Assembly: GCF_002085925.2 (NCBI RefSeq)
Contig: NZ_CP053562.1
Span: 3,919,501 to 3,983,500 of the forward strand
Direction of reading: 5' to 3'
Length of the DNA: 64,000 bases
Source: Thioclava electrotropha
Lineage (GTDB): Bacteria > Pseudomonadota > Alphaproteobacteria > Rhodobacterales > Rhodobacteraceae
Position 1 is the stretch's first letter; each line of letters begins with the position of its first letter. Below are positions 56,027 through 64,000 of the stretch, piece by piece. The notes beneath the pieces are model-generated. The model saw nothing but the letters and a program-made list of their open reading frames with translations. It was not told the DNA's origin and searched no databases. The position numbers and the translations under genes are program-made.

Positions 56027-57463
56027 TTACTCAGCCCAGCCCGAGATCGACTTCACGTCGCAGAATTCCTCGATGCCCCAGCGGCCACCCTCGCGCGCCC
56101 GGCCAGAGGAACCCACGCCGCCGAACGGCGCGCCTGCGCCACGGTCCTGACCGTTCATCTCGACCATCCCCGAGCGCAGCTGCCGCGCCAGACGGTTGCG
56201 CCGCGCGCCATCGCCCGATTGCAGGTAATTGGTCAGACCGTAAGGCGTGGCATTGGCCACCTCGATTGCCTGCTCCTCGCTGTCGAAGGGCATGATCGAC
56301 AGGACGGGGCCGAAGATTTCCTCGTTCATGATCGTCATCGAGGGATCGCAATCGGCAAAGACCGTCGGACGGACATAGAAGCCGCGATTGAGATGCTCGG
56401 GCCGTCCGGGACCACCCGCGACGAGCTTCGCGCCCTCCGCGATGCCGGTCTCGATCAGGCCCTGAATCTTGTCGAACTGCGCCTTGTTCACGACCGGGCC
56501 GATATGTTTGCCCTCCTCGCGCGGGCTGGCCACCTGCGTGGCCTCTGCGGTCTGGCGCGCGATTTCCACGGCCTTGTCATAGGCCGACCGCTCGACCAGC
56601 ATCCGCGTCGGCGCGTTGCAGCTTTGGCCCGAGTTCTGGAAGCAGTGCTTTACGCCGCGCGCCACCGCATCCTCATCCGCATCGGCGAAGATCAGGTTGG
56701 CGCCTTTGCCGCCCAGCTCCAGCGTCACCCGCTTGAGCGTATCGGCCGCCGCCTTCGAGATGGCCTTGCCAGCCCGGGTCGAGCCGGTGAAGGAAATCAT
56801 CTCGACGTCCGGATGGGTCGAAAGCTGCGTGCCGACGCCAACGCCATCGCCATTCACAAGGTTGAACACGCCCTTGGGCAGACCCGCCGCGTCGAGGATT
56901 TCCGCAAACAGCAGCGAGGAGAGCGGCGCTTCCTCGGACGGTTTCAGCACCATCGTGCAGCCCGCGAGGATCGCCGGGATCACCTTCAGCGTCACCTGGT
57001 TCATCGGCCAGTTCCACGGCGTGATCAGCCCGACGACGCCGACGGGTTCATAGGCGATCATCGCGCCCGGCGTGCCGTCGCCCAGCGGATGCACCCAGTC
57101 GAAGGCTTTCGCCGCGTCGATGAAGTTCTTGATGTGATAGGCCCCCGCGCCCCACTGGTTCTTGCGCGCCAGATCGATCGGCGCGCCCATCTCGAGGCTC
57201 ATCGCCTGCGCCATGTCCTCGGCGCGCTCGGCATAGACCTTGGCGATCCGCTCGACCGCCGCGATCCGCTCTGCCGGGTCCGTCGCCTTCCAGCCGGGCA
57301 ACGCCGCCTTTGCCGCAGCGACCGCCGCATCCGTGTCGGCCTTATCGCCAAGCGAGATCACCGCGCAGGGATCCTCAGTGGACGGGTCGATCACCTCGTA
57401 CTCGCGCGCCGCCTTGGGCGCGACCCATTCCCCATTGATGTAGAAATTCCGCTTCTCGATCAT
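56027..57463 (-). CDS. NAD(P)-dependent aldehyde dehydrogenase family protein
   Basis: Aldehyde dehydrogenase of 478 residues oxidising an aldehyde to the acid. Catalytic C282 in NSGQSCNAPTRMLV and general-base E249 in VTLELGGKGAN are present. TPWNWPMNQVTLKVIPA and FTGSTRAGKAI bind cofactor. The substrate is not identifiable; NAD-dependent semialdehyde or betaine-type aldehydes are possible. The ATG at 57463 gives MIEKRNFYINGEW; the in-frame sequence upstream is not family-like. Divergent from the peroxiredoxin. Confidence 0.9.
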   Translation of the reverse strand: MIEKRNFYINGEWVAPKAAREYEVIDPSTEDPCAVISLGDKADTDAAVAAAKAALPGWKATDPAERIAAVERIAKVYAERAEDMAQAMSLEMGAPIDLARKNQWGAGAYHIKNFIDAAKAFDWVHPLGDGTPGAMIAYEPVGVVGLITPWNWPMNQVTLKVIPAILAGCTMVLKPSEEAPLSSLLFAEILDAAGLPKGVFNLVNGDGVGVGTQLSTHPDVEMISFTGSTRAGKAISKAAADTLKRVTLELGGKGANLIFADADEDAVARGVKHCFQNSGQSCNAPTRMLVERSAYDKAVEIARQTAEATQVASPREEGKHIGPVVNKAQFDKIQGLIETGIAEGAKLVAGGPGRPEHLNRGFYVRPTVFADCDPSMTIMNEEIFGPVLSIMPFDSEEQAIEVANATPYGLTNYLQSGDGARRNRLARQLRSGMVEMNGQDRGAGAPFGGVGSSGRAREGGRWGIEEFCDVKSISGWAE

Positions 57464-57549
57464 TTCAGCCTCCGGCACACAGATGTCGCGCGCGAGCGTT
57501 TCACCACTCCCCGTCCTGCGCAAGGCCTGACGAAAGGTCGCAGGCTCCG

Positions 57550-57570
57550 AGTTTAAAAAGGTTCTAAACT
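57550..57570. promoter_or_regulatory. Irr-box (ICE)-like operator upstream of peroxiredoxin
   Basis: AGTTTA-N9-TAAACT forms a perfect 21-bp inverted repeat. Its core TTTAAAA-N3-TTCTAAA (57552-57568) differs at one position from the alphaproteobacterial Irr/ICE motif TTTAGAA-N3-TTCTAAA. It lies 73 bp before the peroxiredoxin ATG, in the divergent gap with the aldehyde dehydrogenase. Confidence 0.5.
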
Positions 57571-57642
57571 GGCTGGAATGGGCCCCGGCGAGGGCTTATA
57601 TCCCGGAAAGACGTGATTTTACGCAAACACAGGAGGTTTTTC

Positions 57643-58296
57643 ATGGGCCTGCGTATCAATGACACCGCTCCCGATTTCACCGCTGACTCGACCGCTGGCG
57701 AGATCAAGTTCCACGACTGGATCGGCGACAGCTACGCCATCCTGTTCTCGCACCCGAAAGACTTCACCCCGGTTTGCACCACCGAGTTCGGCGCAGTTGC
57801 TCAACTCGCCCCCGAGTTCGAGAAGCGCAACACCAAGGTCATGGGCGTTTCGGTCGATAGCGTCGAAGAGCACGTGAAGTGGAAATCGGACATCGAGCAG
57901 GTCGCCGGCGCGCCCGCGAACTTCCCGATCATCGACGACACCTCGCTGAACGTGTCGAAGCTGTATGACATGCTCCCCGCCGATGCCTACATGCCCGACG
58001 GCCGCACCGCCGCGGATTCGGCCTCCGTGCGCACCGTCTTCATCATCGGCCCGGACAAGAAAGTCCGCCTGACCATGTCCTACCCGATGTCGGTCGGCCG
58101 CAACTTCGCCGAAATCATCCGCGCGCTCGACGCCGTTCAGGCGACCGACGGCAAGCCCTTCGCGACCCCCGCGAACTGGGTGCCGGGTCAGGACGTGATC
58201 GTCGCGCTGTCGGTCTCGACCGACGAGGCGAAAGAGAAGTTCGGCGAAGTCGACGTCAAACTGCCCTACCTGCGCACCGTCAAGTCGCAGGGCTGA
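57643..58296 (+). CDS. 1-Cys peroxiredoxin (Prx6-type)
   Basis: Peroxidase of 217 residues reducing H2O2 and organic hydroperoxides. Peroxidatic C45 is in DFTPVCTTEFG. The length and the C-terminal domain (ATPANWVPGQDVIV) place it in the Prx6/1-Cys group. A perfect AGGAGG site precedes the ATG and a terminator follows, so it is a strongly expressed single gene. An Irr-like box in the promoter suggests iron/heme or peroxide control. Confidence 0.95.
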   Translation: MGLRINDTAPDFTADSTAGEIKFHDWIGDSYAILFSHPKDFTPVCTTEFGAVAQLAPEFEKRNTKVMGVSVDSVEEHVKWKSDIEQVAGAPANFPIIDDTSLNVSKLYDMLPADAYMPDGRTAADSASVRTVFIIGPDKKVRLTMSYPMSVGRNFAEIIRALDAVQATDGKPFATPANWVPGQDVIVALSVSTDEAKEKFGEVDVKLPYLRTVKSQG

Positions 58297-58320
58297 GCCC
58301 AGCTTACCCGCTTACGAGAG

Positions 58321-58346
58321 AGCCCCGGCAGCGTCCGGGGCTTTTT
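58321..58346 (+). terminator. Terminator of the peroxiredoxin gene
   Basis: AGCCCCGG pairs with CCGGGGCT across CAGCGT, followed by TTTT. Confidence 0.92.
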
Positions 58347-58381
58347 CATATCCGCGCCACCCAGCCGGCGCGCGAAAAGCA

Positions 58382-58410
58382 AAAGGCCCCGGATCGCTCC
58401 GGGGCCTTTC
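58382..58410 (-). terminator. Terminator of pnp
   Basis: AAAGGCCCCGGA pairs with TCCGGGGCCTTT. On the minus strand it is followed by TGCTTTT. Near-symmetric, so it may work both ways. Confidence 0.85.
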
Positions 58411-58435
58411 TCAATCTTCCAGCGGATCAAACCGA

Positions 58436-60580
<2,145 letters not shown>

Positions 60581-60596
60581 TCAGCGTATCCTGTCT

Positions 60597-60628
60597 GGGA
60601 GCTCTCACGGGCGTATCCCGTGTCTCCC
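60597..60628 (-). promoter_or_regulatory. Stem-loop in the pnp leader
   Basis: CACGGG (60606-60611) pairs with CCCGTG (60617-60622), extended by GGGA/TCCC outside a small internal loop, 17-48 bases upstream of the pnp ATG. In E. coli pnp is autoregulated through an RNase III-cut leader stem; a similar role here is inference. Confidence 0.4.
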
Positions 60629-60844
60629 GATTTGAATGGCGGCCCCATTGCCGCCGCCCCCTTATCCTGTTGCACGCGCCCGGGGGCTCGAGGCGTCACG
60701 TCTCAGATGGGCCTGCCAATACAGGAAATGAAGGGGTTTGGGAAGCGAAGAGTCCTTAGGGAAAGAAACGGCCAACGCCCAATTCTAGCCAGATTGGCAC
60801 GCCATCGTCGGCCTGTAGTTATTAACATTGATTATTGTGACCCC

Positions 60845-61528
60845 ATGAGCAAACCCACTGCCCTTTTCATCGATGGCGAGAATATCTCCGCCACTTTTGC
60901 TTCCCAGATCCTCAAGTTCGCGCCAGGCGCTTTCATCCGGCGTGCCTACGGTGATGTCGCGCAGATTAGATCGTGGGGCGACAGCCCTTCGATCCGGCTG
61001 GTGCATTCCGGAAGCGGCAAGAACGCAGGAGACGTGTTGCTCGCCCTCGACGCACTCGAGCTCGCTTTGGAACGACGCGCCGAACGGTTCGTCATCGCAA
61101 GCTCCGATGGTGACTTCACCCACCTCGCGACCAGGCTCAGGGAAAAAGGGATGGAAGTGCACGGCGTCGGACAGGAGAAAGCGCCGAAGGCATTTCGTGA
61201 AAGCTGTTCAGTGTTTCATCTGCTGAAGTCAAAAACGACCGCAGCTCCGGCACGACCGCCAGTAGTCAAGAAATCTGCCAGTCTCGATGAAAAAATTCGC
61301 GCAGCGATCGAGGCACACAGCAAGGACGGCGCTGGAGTGCCTCTCGCGGAACTGGCCACGATCATGAAGAAAGACCACGGGGTCTTGATCGGGAACTTGC
61401 CAGATAAAAAGTGGCGCCCCTATTTTTCGAACCGTCCGAACCTCTTCGCGCTTGAACCAAAGGGGCCCAAGGCACGCGTGCGATGCCGTCCTAATGGATT
61501 TTCTCAACTTTCCGCCGCAGCGAAATAG
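60845..61528 (+). CDS. NYN-domain protein with C-terminal OST-HTH/LOTUS domain
   Basis: A 227-residue protein. The N-terminal NYN (PIN-like) nuclease fold shows conserved acidic residues in ALFIDGENIS, then HSGSGKNAGDVLLALDALE and FVIASSDGDFTHLATRLRE. The C-terminal OST-HTH/LOTUS domain (about 148-215) has the winged GNLPDKKWRPYFSNRPN-type end. This pairing predicts an RNase or RNA-binding protein. The gene is less GC-rich than its neighbours, and no clear ribosome binding site precedes the ATG. It sits between pnp and putP, where rpsO would be expected, suggesting recent insertion. Confidence 0.88.
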   Translation: MSKPTALFIDGENISATFASQILKFAPGAFIRRAYGDVAQIRSWGDSPSIRLVHSGSGKNAGDVLLALDALELALERRAERFVIASSDGDFTHLATRLREKGMEVHGVGQEKAPKAFRESCSVFHLLKSKTTAAPARPPVVKKSASLDEKIRAAIEAHSKDGAGVPLAELATIMKKDHGVLIGNLPDKKWRPYFSNRPNLFALEPKGPKARVRCRPNGFSQLSAAAK

Positions 61529-61537
61529 CCAGAATGC

Positions 61538-61565
61538 AAAACGCCCGCCCCTTTCGGGACGGGCG
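61538..61565 (-). terminator. Terminator between NYN gene and putP
   Basis: On the minus strand CGCCCGTCCC and GGGGCGGGCG pair around GAAA, followed by TTTTGC. It lies between the convergent NYN and putP stops. Confidence 0.7.
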
Positions 61566-61589
61566 CAATGATGCGCGTAAGCTCTTCGA

Positions 61590-62963
61590 TCACTCGATCG
61601 GGCGGAACTCGCCTCTGTCTTCGGACGCGAGGCTCACCACCACGATGGCGATGAAGGCCGCGATGAAGCCCGGGATGATCTCGTAGAGGAACGAGCCCCA
61701 GCCCAGCGAAATCCAGACGATCACGGTCAGCGGACCGAAGGCGGCCCCGAACCCGGCCCATGCGTTCGACACGAGGCCTAGCACTTTGCTGTCGGGGTTC
61801 GACGCGATGATGATCGCAGCGATCCCCACAGCCAGCACCGCGAGACGGCCGACATTCACCAGCGTGCGGTCCGACGCGTCCTTGTTGAAGACGATCTTGT
61901 AGAAGTCTTCGGTCAGCGACGAGGACGACACCAGAAGCTGGCTCGACACGGTCGACATGATCGCTGCCAGAAGCGCAGCATAGAGGAAGCCGGTCACCAG
62001 CGGATGGAACAGCAGGTTCGACAGGATGATGAAGATCGTCTCCGGATCCTGCACGTCGAGCCCGTTACGCTGCGCATAGGCGCGGCCGAAGATACCGACC
62101 GAGATAGCGCCGATCAGCGAGATCGCCATCCAGCCCATACCGATATTCCGTGCTTTCGGCACATCGGCAACCGAGCGCACGGCCATGAAGCGCACGATGA
62201 TATGCGGCTGGCCGAAATAGCCCAGACCCCAGGCGACCGCCGAGAGCCAGCCCGCGAAGGTCAGCCCGTTCGTCATCGAGAGGAAATTCGGGTCGATATC
62301 GGTCAACCGGCTCGCAGCCGCGTCCACGCCGTCGCCCTGACCGGTCGTGAGGATCACGATCGGCATGATGACGAGCGCGAGCATCATGATGCAGCCCTGC
62401 ACGAAATCGGTGAGCGACACCGCGAGGAAGCCGCCGATCACGGTGTAGACCAGCACGACACCCAGCGTCAGGATCACGCCGGTCATGTAGCTGCCACCGA
62501 AGGCGCTGGCGAAGAGCTTGCCACCGCCGACGAGGCCCGACGCGGTGTAGACCGCGAAGAACACCACGATGATCACCGCCGAAACCATCCGCAGCAAGGT
62601 CGCGTGGCTCGGGAAGCGATTGGCGAGGAAGCCGGGGATGGTCAGCGCGTTGTCATAGCGCTCGGTCTGCTCGCGCAGGCGCGGCGCCACGACGATCCAG
62701 TTCACGAAAGCGCCGACGAAAAGGCCGATGCCGATCCAGCTTTGGGTCAGGCCCGACACGAAGAGCGCGCCCGGCAGGCCCAGAAGCAGCCAGCCCGACA
62801 TGTCCGATGCGCCTGCCGACAGGGCGGCCACCGCGGGCGGCAGGTTACGCCCGCCCAGCATATATTCCTCGGAGCTCGACGTGGACTTGCGCCACGCATA
62901 GACCCCGATGGCCAGCATCAGCACGAAATACAGTGCCAAGCTGATCCAGACTCCGATCTGCAT
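61590..62963 (-). CDS. putP: Sodium/proline symporter with an internal in-frame gap
   Basis: SSS-family transporter of 457 residues, inner membrane. It begins MQIGVWISLALYFVLMLAIG, and has SAGASDMSGWLLLGLPGA and YFGQPHIIVRFMAVRS, typical of PutP. Near residue 411 AFGPL runs directly into TVIVWISLGW. In E. coli PutP about 24 residues containing a membrane helix lie between these two blocks. The C-terminal tail is also short. Either the gene has lost a helix by in-frame deletion and is likely impaired, or this is a divergent short form. The NYN gene is convergent. Confidence 0.88.
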   Translation of the reverse strand: MQIGVWISLALYFVLMLAIGVYAWRKSTSSSEEYMLGGRNLPPAVAALSAGASDMSGWLLLGLPGALFVSGLTQSWIGIGLFVGAFVNWIVVAPRLREQTERYDNALTIPGFLANRFPSHATLLRMVSAVIIVVFFAVYTASGLVGGGKLFASAFGGSYMTGVILTLGVVLVYTVIGGFLAVSLTDFVQGCIMMLALVIMPIVILTTGQGDGVDAAASRLTDIDPNFLSMTNGLTFAGWLSAVAWGLGYFGQPHIIVRFMAVRSVADVPKARNIGMGWMAISLIGAISVGIFGRAYAQRNGLDVQDPETIFIILSNLLFHPLVTGFLYAALLAAIMSTVSSQLLVSSSSLTEDFYKIVFNKDASDRTLVNVGRLAVLAVGIAAIIIASNPDSKVLGLVSNAWAGFGAAFGPLTVIVWISLGWGSFLYEIIPGFIAAFIAIVVVSLASEDRGEFRPIE

Positions 62964-63167
62964 ATCTCAATCCTCCCTGTTAACGCACCTGCAAGGTAGG
63001 GCAGATGCTTGCGTTTTCCCGTTTGGAGCGGACGATACAGGAGGACAAGAAGTCGAACCGACCAAAGTTTTTTGGTGGGAAGATCATTTACCCAAAAGTT
63101 TTTAAATTTGCAGGCAGAAGGACTGTTGTTGCCAATTTTCGCAATTCAGTCGGAATAGTGCAAATGA

Positions 63168-63196
63168 AAACGCCCGCACCAAAGGCACGGGCGTTT
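63168..63196 (-). terminator. Terminator of rpsO
   Basis: AAACGCCCG pairs with CGGGCGTTT around a loop that extends the stem imperfectly; on the minus strand it is followed by TCATTT. So rpsO ends here and is not cotranscribed with putP or pnp. Confidence 0.85.
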
Positions 63197-63217
63197 CGAA
63201 TTCCAATCCGAGGCGGA

Positions 63218-63487
63218 TTAGCGGCGCAGGCCGAGACGCTCGATCAGCGACTGGTAACGTGCGACGTCTTTCGCCTTCAGGTAGTCGAGCAGCTTGCGGC
63301 GCTGCGCGACGAGCATCAGAAGACCACGACGCGAGTGGTTGTCTTTCTTGTGCTCTTTGAAGTGCTCGGTCAGGTTCGCGATGCGCTTGGTCAGAACTGC
63401 GACCTGAACTTCGGGGGAACCGGTGTCACCTTCTTTGGTGCCGTATTCCTTGATAAGCGCGTTCTTGTCTTCGACAGTGATCGACAT
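63218..63487 (-). CDS. rpsO: 30S ribosomal protein S15
   Basis: Primary 16S-rRNA-binding protein of 89 residues, the standard length. Blocks are [37 protein letters not shown] (quoted in part as [14 protein letters not shown]), [19 protein letters not shown] and the Arg-Arg end. The ATG at 63487 follows AAGGAGAT. It has its own terminator and is separated from pnp by putP and a NYN gene, unlike the usual adjacent rpsO-pnp order. Confidence 0.97.
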   Translation of the reverse strand: MSITVEDKNALIKEYGTKEGDTGSPEVQVAVLTKRIANLTEHFKEHKKDNHSRRGLLMLVAQRRKLLDYLKAKDVARYQSLIERLGLRR

Positions 63488-63612
63488 CGGGATCTCCTTA
63501 CATTGAGGGTTCGGGCGCAAGCCGGGATGTCGTCCAGCAAGGTCCATAGACTGCCCCTTTCGGAACAGATGCGCGCGTATAGACGCGAATCGTCTTGTTG
63601 AAAAGCCTTATT

Positions 63613-64000
63613 TCAAAGCGCTATGGCCTGCTGCGCCGCGAATTGCGCAGGCGTGAGCAGCGCCACGTCCTGCGCGCTCAGCCCCGCCGCGTCCAGCACC
63701 TCGGCCAGCCGGATGCCGTCGAGCAGGATCCACGCCGCATCGGGATGCGCCTCGGAAGGCTCGATACTGATCTGCGGCGTGGCGGTGCCCTGCGGATCGT
63801 AGATGACCGCCAACCGATCCTGCCCGACCGTGTAATCTGCGATTGTCGCAGGGGCGTCCGGATCGATCCAATCGCCCAGCGCGAAACTGTCGCCCTCTTC
63901 GCCGCCATGCAGCCAATCGCCCGAGCCGCCTAGCAGCACGTCCTCCCCTGCCCCGCCATTGAGCGTATCGGCATCGGCCGCCCCCGCATCGCCCGTCTCC
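63613..64000 (-). CDS. RTX/hemolysin-type calcium-binding protein, C-terminal part
   Basis: The last 128 codons of a larger protein whose N-terminus lies beyond the window. Glycine-rich nonapeptide repeats are visible (TLNGGAGEDVLLGGSGDWLHGG, quoted in part as NGGAGEDVLLGGSG). They are followed by a C-terminal segment with DYTVGQDRLAVIYDP and AGLSAQDVALLTPAQF, typical of type I-secreted RTX proteins of Rhodobacterales. It is likely secreted and Ca-binding; the catalytic or adhesive part is unseen. Confidence 0.85.
   Translation of the reverse strand, partial: ETGDAGAADADTLNGGAGEDVLLGGSGDWLHGGEEGDSFALGDWIDPDAPATIADYTVGQDRLAVIYDPQGTATPQISIEPSEAHPDAAWILLDGIRLAEVLDAAGLSAQDVALLTPAQFAAQQAIAL

Overview
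The window is a GC-rich, densely packed chromosomal segment of an alphaproteobacterium of the Rhodobacterales (Rhodobacteraceae). The evidence is the order chvG-chvI-pckA beside hprK-rapZ-EIIA(Man)-HPr, a (2S)-methylsuccinyl-CoA dehydrogenase of the ethylmalonyl-CoA pathway, a DUF6473 protein, a Hint-domain protein and a C-terminal RTX fragment. The genus cannot be fixed by eye; something near Thioclava, Rhodobacter or Paracoccus is my guess. No rRNA, tRNA, CRISPR array, prophage or transposase gene was recognised, and nearly all genes are chromosomal housekeeping types.

Layout. 1-5.1 kb: a two-component system (kinase cut by the window edge) divergent from a periplasmic HtrA protease, then a PMT/ArnT-like glycosyltransferase and a glycine-zipper lipoprotein with an EcfG-like promoter. 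5.3-11.8 kb: the complete cytochrome bd module cydD-cydC-cydA-cydB-cydX with an FnrL-like box before cydA. 12-15.6 kb: etfB-etfA, a DUF6473 protein and 3-hydroxybutyryl-CoA dehydrogenase. 15.8-23.2 kb: acyltransferase, HPr, EIIA(Man), rapZ, hprK, chvG and chvI on the minus strand, divergent from pckA. 23.3-34.6 kb: a phospholipase D-type protein, a frameshifted rnr, a GNAT, dapE, a Hint protein, a TSUP permease, mcd, a reductase and a second GNAT. 34.8-40.4 kb: pdxJ-acpS-lepB-rnc-era-DUF1491 ... recO. 40.5-46 kb: thiolase-msrC-GFA-rluA operon, a STAS/HATPase pair, hspQ, a lytic transglycosylase lipoprotein and lolA. 46-57.5 kb: ftsK, an aminotransferase, an amidase, a ubiH-type hydroxylase, trm112-lon-like-ybbN, xthA and an aldehyde dehydrogenase. 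57.6-64 kb: 1-Cys peroxiredoxin with an Irr-like box, pnp, a NYN-LOTUS RNase-like gene, putP, rpsO and the tail of an RTX protein.

How the genes fit together. Three themes recur: low-oxygen respiration (cydDCABX); acetyl-CoA/C4 assimilation and gluconeogenesis (etfBA, hbd, thiolase, mcd, pckA under ChvGI/PTS-Ntr type control); and cell-envelope and RNA housekeeping (lolA, ftsK, lepB, htrA, rnc, era, pnp).

The most unusual signals are: (1) rnr needs a -1 frameshift near 27,060 to be read; (2) putP lacks about 24 in-frame residues near 61,730, which would remove a membrane segment; (3) the normally adjacent rpsO and pnp are separated by about 2.6 kb carrying putP and a less GC-rich NYN-LOTUS gene with no clear ribosome binding site; (4) two intergenic elements bounded by long inverted repeats (15,634-15,813 and 34,638-34,772), one containing a terminator-like hairpin that could end a small RNA; (5) operator candidates for FnrL, Irr and EcfG-type regulators. 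I found no convincing undescribed multi-gene defence or biosynthetic system.
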